Below, in pieces: positions 9,386-17,454 of a stretch of 64,000 bases of DNA; within the stretch, counting starts at the first letter, position 1, and the number at the start of each line of letters is the position of its first letter. Source of the DNA: Novipirellula caenicola (GTDB taxonomy: Bacteria; Planctomycetota; Planctomycetia; Pirellulales; Pirellulaceae); the NCBI RefSeq assembly GCF_039545035.1, contig NZ_BAABRO010000001.1, forward strand, positions 496,001-560,000, written 5' to 3'. The notes below the pieces were generated by a model that searched no databases, was not told the DNA's origin, and saw only the letters and a program-made list of their open reading frames with translations. A program made the position numbers and the translations under genes.

Positions 9386-9676
9386 CGCCGGCAATTCTTG
9401 ACGTAGCGAAAGTCGCGAAGACTTTCGTCGATCCAAGGGGCGGCCGAAACTCTACGCGAGTTTCGCTACGAGAACGGCATGATGGAACCGAAACTCTTGC
9501 CGGCTTGTCGAGTTAAAGAAGTTTCCTGCGGCAAGGGGGTATGACGGACTTCCTAGTCCGTCAATGGTGCATGCGACGGACTAGGAAGTCCATCGTACGA
9601 CTAAATCAACAAGCCGTTAGCGAGTTTCGCTACGGGCGACGCTCACTTGATGGTGCGGGTGGCGGCTGGACATCAC
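9386..9676. repeat. Intergenic hairpin element between convergent genes
   Basis: No gene is visible. The gap holds a copy of the GGACTTCCTAGTCCGTC palindrome (9545-9594), flanked on the right by CTAAATCAACAAGCCGTTAG and by AGTTTCGCTACG strings that recur around the other copies. It lies between two genes that converge, where such a hairpin could act as a bidirectional transcription terminator. Confidence 0.65.
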
Positions 9677-10741
9677 CTAGTTGGCCTGCAACTCACTGAG
9701 CCGGATTGATTTCTTGATCTGCGGTGCACCCGCCATATCGAGAATATCAATCGTCACCAGCGGATCGACCTCGTTCCAATCAATCGAGATCACGCCAAAG
9801 TTTTCTTCGTGATACGTTTTGGGAATGTCCCGAAATTGGTTGCGTGTCGGCGTTCCTCGCGGATGCTTCTGGTTCAAACTGCTCGAAGTGGCGTCGATCA
9901 ACGGGTATGCCACATCGTCGCTGGCGACGGACACCTCGGCCCAATGTCGATCTCCGCTGACGATCACCACACCACCTGCATCGGTGCTTTTCACCAGATC
10001 AAATAGTCGCTGCTGCTCGTGTGGTAAATTGGCCCATGTCTCTTGTCCTGCGGCTTCGGCCACGACTTGGATGCCCGATGCGATCACACGTAACTCGGCT
10101 GGCAGTCGCAACTGCCGCTCGAGCCACCGCCATTGAGTTTCCCCCAGCATTGTTTTCTCAGGATCTTCGTCGGGCAAATACGGGCCACCGACCTGCCGAG
10201 GCCCCGTCTTTAGCGGCGAGCGAAAATAGCGGGTGTCCAACATGATGACTTGGACGCGTTTTCCTGGCGGTCCAAAAATTTGTGCGTCATACACTCCTGG
10301 CTGCTGACGCCGCGGCGAATCCTCGGGTACCTCCCAGAAATCCAGAAACACTTGCTGGGCCGCGTCGCGTTCGGGGTAAGAGGCCCCGCCATCGTTCAGC
10401 CCATAATCGTGATCATCCCAAGTCGCCATCACCGAACCGCACGATCGCAACGATTGAAACTCTTTGTTTTCAGCCAGCACATTGTACTTTGCCCGCATCA
10501 CGTTGATGTCGGAGGTGTCAGCATAAATATTGTCACCGAGAAACAGCAGCAATTGGGGCTCCGATTTCAGCATCGCCGAAAAGATCGGCGTCGGCCGATC
10601 CTGTCTGATACAAGATCCGAAAAGGACACGTGAAATCACGCTTTCCGAACTTGTGTCGTCGAGCGGTTCCGCCGTCGATGCAACAACTGGATTCAGCATG
10701 AACAAGGTGGCGAACAGGGGAATTCGCAGTCGTCGCAACAT
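9677..10741 (-). CDS. PhoD-like alkaline phosphatase / phosphodiesterase
   Basis: Secreted metallophosphoesterase of 354 aa in the PhoD group. The start at 10741 gives a signal peptide (MLRRLRIPLFATLFMLNPVVASTAEP); 23 further in-frame codons upstream are encoded by a tandem repeat and are unlikely to be translated. Metal-binding motifs are visible in order: FGSCIRQD, LFLGDNIYAD, TWDDHDYGLND, and near the C-terminus SGDRHWAEVS. These correspond to the core histidines and aspartates of PhoD-type enzymes that cleave phosphate mono- or diesters outside the cytoplasm. The protein lacks the long N-terminal domain of classical PhoD, as is common in this short subgroup. It is followed by, and runs in the same direction as, the upstream sialate O-acetylesterase gene. 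Confidence 0.87.
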   Translation of the reverse strand: MLRRLRIPLFATLFMLNPVVASTAEPLDDTSSESVISRVLFGSCIRQDRPTPIFSAMLKSEPQLLLFLGDNIYADTSDINVMRAKYNVLAENKEFQSLRSCGSVMATWDDHDYGLNDGGASYPERDAAQQVFLDFWEVPEDSPRRQQPGVYDAQIFGPPGKRVQVIMLDTRYFRSPLKTGPRQVGGPYLPDEDPEKTMLGETQWRWLERQLRLPAELRVIASGIQVVAEAAGQETWANLPHEQQRLFDLVKSTDAGGVVIVSGDRHWAEVSVASDDVAYPLIDATSSSLNQKHPRGTPTRNQFRDIPKTYHEENFGVISIDWNEVDPLVTIDILDMAGAPQIKKSIRLSELQAN

Positions 10742-10770
10742 TGAAGGCCTATCGGGGAAAGGGGCGGCAA

Positions 10771-10801
10771 GTGAGGAGTGAGGAGTGAGGAGTGAGGAGT
10801 G
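10771..10801. repeat. Four tandem copies of a 7-bp repeat
   Basis: The heptamer GTGAGGA (on the + strand) is repeated about four times in a row. It lies between the PhoD-like gene and the esterase gene, just upstream of the PhoD-like start, where it would alter spacing of any promoter or ribosome-binding region. Confidence 0.8.
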
Positions 10802-10825
10802 TCGAGGCACACTGCGGATGATGGA

Positions 10826-12334
10826 CTACGGGAGGGTTCGGAAAGGAGTTGCGGGTAAACCGGCTCCGTTGAAAAGGTTCGTCTCGGGGTCGTTGGTCCA
10901 GGCATAGCGAACCGCGGTTGGTTGATCAATGTCGGGACTGGAAACGACGACGCTTTCACCGTCAATCACGGCCTTGGCAGGCACCCATTGTTCGCCGTCG
11001 GCGGTGATTTCAAAGCCAACGATCGGTCCGCCGCTCGATTCGAGTCCTTCGGCATGCTTGAAATGCACGACGACCTTTTCGCCTTGAATCTCATGCCCGT
11101 CCGGCAGCGGTCCCGAGACGGCCGCAACCTCTTGTTCGTAAACCGTACCGAGTGCCCACAGTGATAGCCGACGTCCGACTTCCTGCTTGTTCTTGGGATG
11201 AATGTCTTTGCTGTCGCCGATGTCAATGTTGATCCCCATCCCCGTGTTGGGGACCGACAACGTTTTCAGCATTGCTTCGCGAACGGTGGGCCAATCACGA
11301 CCATTTCCCGAATAATTTGGCAACTGGGCCCAGGCAAATGGGAGATCATCTCCCCAGCGTTTCCGCCAATCTTGAACCAACAACGGCAATTGATATTGAT
11401 AGAACGGTGCTTTTGACGGGGTCGAATTCGCTTCGCCTTGGTACCAAATTGCGCCGCGGATGGCGTAGGGAATCAGCGGTGCGATCTTACCATTGAACAA
11501 TCCGCCCACGTTCCCCTTGCGAGCTTGGACCGACGCGGGATCACGAGGCTTTTTGGGAAGCGGCTTGCCTTCGGCCTTGGCTTTTTTGGCTTCAGCTTGA
11601 TAACGTGCAAGCGCTCGCTCGTAGTTTGCTTGTTGCGTCTCGCTATCGACAGTCTTTCGACTTTCCGTCGCCGCAAAGAACGGCTTCAGGTCCGGGTGGG
11701 CACGTTGCACGTCGGCGTCGATCCACGCTTCGATTGGCGTTCCCCCCACCGATGAATTGATCAACCCCACAGGCAAATCGAGATCCGAGTGGATTTCGCG
11801 GCCAAAGAAAAACAGCGTTGCAGAGAATCCACCCACCGTCTCGGGCGAGCACACTTGCCACTCTCCCTTGCCGACCTTGGTGGGCGTCGGCGAACTTCCC
11901 GAGACTTCCTTGAACATTCGGATCGATGGGAGCTCCGCTTTCTTTTGTTCATCCGCAAAGTCATTCGCACGGTTGACCGTCATCGCCATATTGGACTGAC
12001 CTGATCCCAGCCAAACTTCGCCTACCAAGACATCGTCGATCGTAATCTGGTTGTTCCCAACGACCTTCATCTTGGTGGGCTTGCCGGGCTTTAGCGAATC
12101 AAGTTTTAAAGACCAACTACCGTCTTCGCCCGCCTTGACCGTTTTCGTCTGGCCTGCGATTTCCACCCGTACTTCTTCGCCAGGTTCCGCCCAGCCCCAA
12201 ACAGGCAACTCACGATCTTGCTGCAAAACCATATGGTCCGAGAAAATGGCAGGTAGCGTGACGTCCGCGTAGCCGAGTGAAATCGGAAGCAGCGAAAATG
12301 CGAGTACCAGCCCAAAAGGTTTTCGTCGAATCAT
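10826..12334 (-). CDS. Sialate O-acetylesterase family protein
   Basis: Secreted esterase of 502 aa. A signal peptide covers about residues 1-23 (KPFGLVLAFSLLPISLGYA). It is followed by the typical opening of this family (VTLPAIFSDHMVLQQD) and a small beta domain with VWGWAEPGEEV. The SGNH-type catalytic domain carries the nucleophile serine in LGSGQSNMAM (about residue 117) and the motif IWYQGEANS. The C-terminal WTNDPETNLFNGAGLPATPF is a strong family signature. These enzymes remove acetyl groups from sialic acids or, in bacteria of this group, more probably from other acetylated sugars. Neighbouring genes (AXE1-like esterase, PhoD-like phosphatase) also suggest extracellular removal of decorations from polysaccharides or phosphoesters. 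Confidence 0.93.
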   Translation of the reverse strand: MIRRKPFGLVLAFSLLPISLGYADVTLPAIFSDHMVLQQDRELPVWGWAEPGEEVRVEIAGQTKTVKAGEDGSWSLKLDSLKPGKPTKMKVVGNNQITIDDVLVGEVWLGSGQSNMAMTVNRANDFADEQKKAELPSIRMFKEVSGSSPTPTKVGKGEWQVCSPETVGGFSATLFFFGREIHSDLDLPVGLINSSVGGTPIEAWIDADVQRAHPDLKPFFAATESRKTVDSETQQANYERALARYQAEAKKAKAEGKPLPKKPRDPASVQARKGNVGGLFNGKIAPLIPYAIRGAIWYQGEANSTPSKAPFYQYQLPLLVQDWRKRWGDDLPFAWAQLPNYSGNGRDWPTVREAMLKTLSVPNTGMGINIDIGDSKDIHPKNKQEVGRRLSLWALGTVYEQEVAAVSGPLPDGHEIQGEKVVVHFKHAEGLESSGGPIVGFEITADGEQWVPAKAVIDGESVVVSSPDIDQPTAVRYAWTNDPETNLFNGAGLPATPFRTLP

Positions 12335-12749
12335 GGCAGTTTTATTCCAATGGGGAAGTAGATTGAGGGGAGTCTATAGAATACAGGACGCCGTGACGAT
12401 TTTCGGACATTACGCGTCGATCGGCAAACCAATTTTATCGAGCGAAGTTTGATTCCGAATCGCTGCGAGCAGCAGGCCGCAGCGAACTCCACTATACTTT
12501 AACGCCATCCGCAATGCTGTGGGGTGACATGCCATGACGACACGCCCTAGGGCACCGAAATCGGCTAGCCTCGCTCCAACCTTGCTTCTGCTTTGTCAGA
12601 CTTAAATTTCAGGCAATCCGAACTCGTCAAGAGATTCGGATCGATTGGTCAATACAACGAAAGTCTTGACGGCTTACGCTACAACACCCCCTGATTTCCA
12701 TCCCTGGTAAAACACCTCCTTCGATTCCTACCACGAAAGAAAATCCCTC
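12335..12749. other. Divergent intergenic region
   Basis: This 415-bp stretch separates two divergent esterase genes and must hold both promoters. I see no gene, no clear operator and no hairpin family member except a GAAAGTCTTGACGGCTTACG string at about 12658-12682, which belongs to the same repeat neighbourhood as the dispersed hairpins elsewhere. Confidence 0.4.
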
Positions 12750-14096
12750 ATGCCTGCTTTCTCGTACGGCGTCTGCCGCAGACTTTTCGTTGTCACTTGT
12801 GCCAATTTGATCTTGCTTGGCGGAATCGCAGTGGCGGCTGAGGGGCTCTCGTTGAGCGTGGCAACCGATCACGACTACGCACTGTACGAGGTTGGCGAAG
12901 AAGCAGCTTTTCTTGTCACGTTGGAAAAGGACGGAGAAGCGGTCCAGCAGGGAACGCTCAGTTACGTCGTTGACGATTTTCTAAAAGTCGGAGATGCCGG
13001 CGGCTATCCCCAAGGCAAACTGCCCCTCGGCGATTCCCCCGCTCGCGTTGTCGTGAAAGGTACGAAACCGGGGTTTCTGCGTTGCACGGTCACCTACAAA
13101 CCGAGCGAAGGGAAAACGATCAAGGCCGCAGTCGGCGTGGGATTCTCGGTGCTTGAGATCCAACCCAGCTTGCCAGTGCCTGATGATTTTGACGCGTACT
13201 GGGACGAGCAGAAAAGGTTGCTGGCGGAGATCCCCGCTGATGCAACCGAAACGCCGGTGGACTACAAAGACGAATCGATTGAGTGCTTTGACGTTCAAGT
13301 CCCATGTCTGGGCGGTGCTCCGGTATCGGGATACTTTGCAAAACCGAAGCAGTCTAAACCCAACAGCTTGCCAGCGATTTTATGGGTGCACGGCGCGGGG
13401 GTCCGCAGTTCCAGTTTAGGAAACGCGGTCAAGGGCGCCAAAGCGGGCATGCTATCGATGGACATCAACGCTCATGGGATTCCCAATGGCAAACCCGACT
13501 CGTTCTATGCGAGCCTTAGTGGTGGTGAGTTGAAAAGTTACCGCTACGAAGGACGTGACGATCGCGACACCAGCTATTTCCGTGGCATGTTCTTACGACT
13601 CGTACGAGCAATTGACTTTCTGACATCCCAGCCCCAGTGGAATGGCCGCGATGTGATCGTGATCGGGCACAGCCAAGGCGGTGGACAATCGCTTGCCGCC
13701 GGAGGCTTGGATTCACGCGTGACCATGATCGCACCGGGGGTTCCCGCAATCTGTGATCACACCGGCGTCGTGGCCGACCGCGTGAATGGATGGCCCAAAC
13801 TGGTGCCCAACACCGAAAATGGCCAACCCGACGCCAAGGTGTTGGAAGCATCGCGGTACGTGGACGCGGTCAACTTTGCCTCGCGATGCCGAGCCGAAGC
13901 GATCATGAGCGTGGGCTTCGTCGATTCGGTTTGTCCTCCGTCCAGCTGCTATGCTGCTTACAACGCGTTGCAGGGCGAGAAACGCATGATCAACGAACCC
14001 CACATGGGACACGCAGCACCAACGCATATTCAACAAGCGTTTTTCGATCAAGTTCTCGCGCACGTCAATCAATCAGTAACGGCGTCGTCAAACTAG
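12750..14096 (+). CDS. AXE1-like acetyl esterase (alpha/beta hydrolase)
   Basis: Secreted alpha/beta hydrolase of 448 aa. Residues 1-30 form a signal peptide (LFVVTCANLILLGGIAVAAE). A beta-rich N-terminal domain of about 110 residues precedes the AXE1-type hydrolase domain, which opens with PVPDDFDAYWDEQKRLL. The oxyanion region is LWVHGAG, the nucleophile serine lies in GHSQGGGQS, the acid is Asp in SVGFVDSVCPP, and the histidine is in EPHMGHAAP. This set matches acetyl xylan esterase / cephalosporin-C deacetylase family enzymes. The likely role is deacetylation of plant or algal polysaccharide outside the cell. It diverges from the sialate O-acetylesterase gene. Confidence 0.87.
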   Translation: MPAFSYGVCRRLFVVTCANLILLGGIAVAAEGLSLSVATDHDYALYEVGEEAAFLVTLEKDGEAVQQGTLSYVVDDFLKVGDAGGYPQGKLPLGDSPARVVVKGTKPGFLRCTVTYKPSEGKTIKAAVGVGFSVLEIQPSLPVPDDFDAYWDEQKRLLAEIPADATETPVDYKDESIECFDVQVPCLGGAPVSGYFAKPKQSKPNSLPAILWVHGAGVRSSSLGNAVKGAKAGMLSMDINAHGIPNGKPDSFYASLSGGELKSYRYEGRDDRDTSYFRGMFLRLVRAIDFLTSQPQWNGRDVIVIGHSQGGGQSLAAGGLDSRVTMIAPGVPAICDHTGVVADRVNGWPKLVPNTENGQPDAKVLEASRYVDAVNFASRCRAEAIMSVGFVDSVCPPSSCYAAYNALQGEKRMINEPHMGHAAPTHIQQAFFDQVLAHVNQSVTASSN

Positions 14097-14123
14097 CACA
14101 CGTGCACGCGGTCACACCGCAAT

Positions 14124-14293
14124 CCCGTAGTGGACGAGGCAACGAGTCCCGTCCGTCACTTGCACCGAATGGGGCCACGAGTCCCAATAGTTATTCTGCA
14201 GGACTCGTTGCCTCGTCCACTACCTATGCTGCACGGACTCGTTGCCTCGTCCACTACCAGTGCTGCACGGACTCGTTGCCTCGTCCACTACGG
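14124..14293. repeat. Cluster of GTAGTGGACGAGGCAACGAG repeats
   Basis: One forward copy (about 14127-14150) and three reverse copies (about 14202-14223, 14235-14257, 14269-14291) of a 23-bp string lie in the gap between two convergent genes. The reverse copies repeat with a 34-bp spacing separated by CTATGCTGCACG-like linkers. A related inverted pair lies at about 3086-3168. The forward and reverse copies could form a strong hairpin at the shared 3' ends of the two genes. Confidence 0.8.
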
Positions 14294-14302
14294 TTAGATG
14301 GT

Positions 14303-15343
14303 CTAATCCGTTGTTAATTCGCCGGGATGGGAATCCCCCAGGCGATCGTGGATGTAGAGCATCTGAATCAGCACCATCAGCACGACGACCAAGGGGGCGG
14401 CCATCATGATCCCAATCACTCCGGCGATGACCCCCATCCATAATTGAGCAGCGATGGTCAAAATCGGAGGCAATGTGACCTCGTGTCGCTGGATCATCGG
14501 CGTGATCAAATAGCTCTCGATACCCTGCAGGGCAAGATTAAAAATAATCACATAGATTGCGGTTTCGGTCCCGACATTCAAGGCCAACAGGACTTGGGGG
14601 ACCGCGGCCAACAGCGGGCCGATATTCGGGATAAACGTCAACAGTGCGGCGACAACGCCCAACGTGATCGGCAATGGAACATCCAGAAACCACAGCCCGA
14701 TCGCGGTCAAGATTCCGACGAGCGTCATGGACATCACACGACCGACGATCCAACGCCCAAGCGCGGAACGCAGTTGTTCCAACACATCCGACACGCGGCC
14801 CCGTCGCTCTTTCGGAAACAACTTGGTCAGTCCGCGGCAGTAGAGCCGAGGTTCATAGGCAGCATACGCTCCTACAAAAAAGATCACGATCGCGCCGGTC
14901 ATTGCCCAACCAACCGATCGCAGTCCGCCCATCAGACTCGCAACAGCCGACTCGCCCTGCTGGCTCATCAACGTTTGCACTTGTTCCGAATCAGGCAAAT
15001 ATTGCTTCGAAAACTTGTATTGCCGCAGTCGCTCGGTGGCATCTTGCAGAGACGTCTGTAATTGACTCCAGAGCTCATCGACATGCTGAACCATTTGTGC
15101 CCCCAGGTAATAAATGCCACCGCCGATCATTAGCAGCAGCACCGTCACCACCAGCGCAAACGCGAGACGATAAGAAAGGGGAGAATGTCGAGTCGCGAAG
15201 TCTGCCAAGCCATTTATAAAGACGCCAAACAGCAATCCGGCGAAAACCAATAACAGGACACTCAGCGAGGGCACCAACAACCCCGACGCTGCAAAAATTA
15301 ACGCTGCGATCAGCAGCGGCCAAAGCAGAGATCGAAAGTTCAT
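14303..15343 (-). CDS. AI-2E family transporter (UPF0118 permease)
   Basis: Polytopic inner-membrane protein of 346 aa. Two hydrophobic helices at the N-terminus (residues 7-45, LLWPLLIAALIFAASGLLVP and SVLLLVFAGLLFGVFINGL) are followed by a third (about 60-82). A soluble helical segment then runs from about residue 85 to 150, and five further helices occupy the C-terminal half. The signature FIPNIGPLLAAVPQVLLAL and the final GVIAGVIGIMMAAPLVVVLMV match the AI-2E/PerM/YdiK family. Some members export autoinducer-2, others act as sodium/proton antiporters, so the substrate here is open. Length is normal. The gene stands alone and converges with the AXE1-like gene. Confidence 0.88.
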   Translation of the reverse strand: MNFRSLLWPLLIAALIFAASGLLVPSLSVLLLVFAGLLFGVFINGLADFATRHSPLSYRLAFALVVTVLLLMIGGGIYYLGAQMVQHVDELWSQLQTSLQDATERLRQYKFSKQYLPDSEQVQTLMSQQGESAVASLMGGLRSVGWAMTGAIVIFFVGAYAAYEPRLYCRGLTKLFPKERRGRVSDVLEQLRSALGRWIVGRVMSMTLVGILTAIGLWFLDVPLPITLGVVAALLTFIPNIGPLLAAVPQVLLALNVGTETAIYVIIFNLALQGIESYLITPMIQRHEVTLPPILTIAAQLWMGVIAGVIGIMMAAPLVVVLMVLIQMLYIHDRLGDSHPGELTTD

Positions 15344-15796
15344 TTAGCTGAGATCCATAAACCGTGTAATCGCGTAGAGATACGACAATAAACACAGTTC
15401 AATGCAAATCGCGAGCCAAAACCCAACTCCGAGAGCTTGGCGGCAGCGTGCGGCCGCCTCGCCGAAATTTTCGAGGCAACGCGGACGTTCGACATCAGCG
15501 AAGCAACGATCAGGGCTAAGCAGTTAAGCAGGAGTCCTTCAATCGATTGGCCGTTTTACCGAACGCTGTGAAGCATTTGGAGATGGCAAATTACGGCATC
15601 TGTGTTCCGTAGCTACGCTCGCCAGAGCGTGGAGGATGATTGCCGGCCAATACGAATCACCACCTTCTGGCGAAGGTAGCCACGAGAAAATGTTTCACAG
15701 CGTTGCGTGTTACCGCTAGCCACGGCTCCGGCGCTGAACCGAGGCCAGCGTACAAATAGCTAACGGGGTTTCACCCAATGATTCCTGCCTACATGC
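15344..15796. repeat. Intergenic stretch with inverted CGCCAGAGCGTGG repeat
   Basis: No gene is visible. At about 15609-15690 lies an inverted relative of the 65-bp repeats at 4970-5178: CGTAGCTACGCTCGCCAGAG at one end and CACCTTCTGGCGAAGGTAGC at the other. The remainder is unremarkable. Confidence 0.55.
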
Positions 15797-16192
15797 TTAG
15801 ATAACACCATCGCAGACATCGAACGAGGCCACGTGGCTGTAGCCGCTGGCGACGAAGGTTGCGGCTAACTTGTTCATGCGTACGTCGACTTGGGGAGCGG
15901 CAGGGTCGAAAATAGCGGCGGCAATGGTTCCAGAATGGCTGGCCGACATGCCTAACGCACCTACGGCCAGACAGCGATCCAAATTGGTCCCTGAATCAAC
16001 TCGCCCCAATGAGTGAACTGGCTGCACGTCGCAGCGGCAGGTATTGACCGGCGCCGATGTTGGAACGAGCGAACCGCGTCGGAGGATGATGTTGTCGACA
16101 TCGAGGTTGACATCGCCGTTGTCCGGGGGAAAAAGAAGAATAGGATTGGAGAAGCGATTGCGGGTGAACCGAGTTGGTGCGAGCACATTCAC
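15797..16192 (-). pseudogene. Decayed GHMP-type kinase (PduX-like) fragment
   Basis: A GTG-started frame of 131 codons overlaps the stop of the aminotransferase gene (GTGA), a coupling typical of real operon genes. Its last 60 residues (DRCLAVGALGMSASHSGT, then AAAIFDPAAPQ) resemble the C-terminal end of GHMP kinases such as the L-threonine kinase PduX. In a shifted frame just upstream one can read HWGELIQGPIW, which resembles the N-terminal GELLQG motif of the same family. Between these two points the roughly 200 residues that should carry the ATP-binding glycine loop are missing. The simplest reading is a kinase gene that suffered a large internal deletion plus frameshifts. PduX and CobD cooperate in cobalamin side-chain synthesis, so the position fits. 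The family assignment rests on short motifs only. Confidence 0.4.
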
Positions 16193-17361
16193 GCGCCGTC
16201 GCAGCCTCGGATCAATGCCGTTGGTTCCCGGGCAATCAAGAATCGAGCGAGCGATTCTACCAATCGGTCCACATCGCCACTTCCGCGAACCGCCGCTCGA
16301 ATGTAGCTGCTATCGATCCCAGCTTTGTTGCCACACTCGCGGATGAACAATCCGTGATGGGCTAACAATTCATCGCGACAACTTGCTCCATCCACACCAG
16401 AGAGCAAGTGCATCATCAGAAAATTGCCTTGCGAAGGAAGCACTTCGACACACGGCAGATTCCGCAGTTGAGTCATCATGTAGCGGCGGTCCATCTTGAT
16501 CTTGTGCAAACTGTCCCGGTACGCGTCCATGTTGTCACGTAAAGAGAAGATGATTGCTTCGGCAAGCGAATTGATGTTCCATTTCGGCAACGCTTTGCGA
16601 AGCCGCGCTGCCAAGGTTCGATTCGATACCGCGTAACCAAAACGAACTCCGTGCAAACCGAAATTCTTGCCGAGACTCTTCAGCACGACCACGTTATCGC
16701 GACCGACGATGGCATCCGCAATCGAAGCGTTTTCTTCGAGATCCACAAAATCGATAAAGGACTCGTCGACGACAATCAAATCCAGATCGCTCATGCGGTC
16801 GATCCAGCTCAACAAATCCGCTCGCCGAACATAGCCGCCATCGGGATTGTTGGGGTTGCAAATCACTGCCGCACGGGAACCCTGCTGGCGAATGAATTCC
16901 TCAAATGATTCGAGGCAGAGGCCGAAACGGTCATCGGCCAACAACTGAAACGCATCGACCCGTTTGCCATTTTCGGCGGATTGGTCGGTCCATCGCCCAA
17001 ACGTAGGAACCGGGGTGGCAAGGCTATCGCGAACAAAGAGTTGGTCGAGCCAAGTGATCAACTCAGTCGAGCCGTTGGCCAGCACCACAGAGGCGGGGTC
17101 CAGTCCGAGCGTTTCACACAAACGAGACGCAATCGTCTCGTTGTCGCTCGGATAGTGCTTCAACATACGAGGCAACGAGGACGCGTATTCGGCAAACATC
17201 GCGTCGGTCGGAAAGTACGGATTGCAGGGCACGCAAAAGTCGACCACGTCTTTGGCGGATCCCTGCATACTTCGCATCAAGCTGAAGTAGGACGGATTGT
17301 GTGCGACACGATCAAACAAGCTAAGGTCCACTGGATAGACCACGACCATTCCCCCATGCAT
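16189..17361 (-). CDS. CobD/HisC-like class I/II aminotransferase
   Basis: PLP-dependent enzyme of 390 aa, fold type I. Visible landmarks: NPYFPTD and HYPSDNET near the N-terminus, ANGSTELITWL, the substrate/PLP region ICNPNNPDGG, the aspartate in IVVDESFIDF that contacts the pyridine nitrogen, the Schiff-base lysine in LKSLGKNFGLHGVRFGY, and the arginine in SSYIRAAVRG that binds the carboxylate. The pattern fits histidinol-phosphate aminotransferase or threonine-phosphate decarboxylase (CobD). A decayed PduX-like kinase fragment coupled to its 3' end points towards the CobD side (aminopropanol phosphate for cobamides), but no other cobalamin gene is in the window. An ATG four codons downstream (17349) is an alternative start. 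Confidence 0.8.
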   Translation of the reverse strand: MHGGMVVVYPVDLSLFDRVAHNPSYFSLMRSMQGSAKDVVDFCVPCNPYFPTDAMFAEYASSLPRMLKHYPSDNETIASRLCETLGLDPASVVLANGSTELITWLDQLFVRDSLATPVPTFGRWTDQSAENGKRVDAFQLLADDRFGLCLESFEEFIRQQGSRAAVICNPNNPDGGYVRRADLLSWIDRMSDLDLIVVDESFIDFVDLEENASIADAIVGRDNVVVLKSLGKNFGLHGVRFGYAVSNRTLAARLRKALPKWNINSLAEAIIFSLRDNMDAYRDSLHKIKMDRRYMMTQLRNLPCVEVLPSQGNFLMMHLLSGVDGASCRDELLAHHGLFIRECGNKAGIDSSYIRAAVRGSGDVDRLVESLARFLIAREPTALIRGCDGA

Positions 17362-17454
17362 GCGTTAATAAAATCTGCCCACTGCGATCAGCGGCTACCT
17401 AGCAGGGGAGATTTCAAAAGCGGGATGTCACACCAAGGAAAGCCGCCCGGCGGG

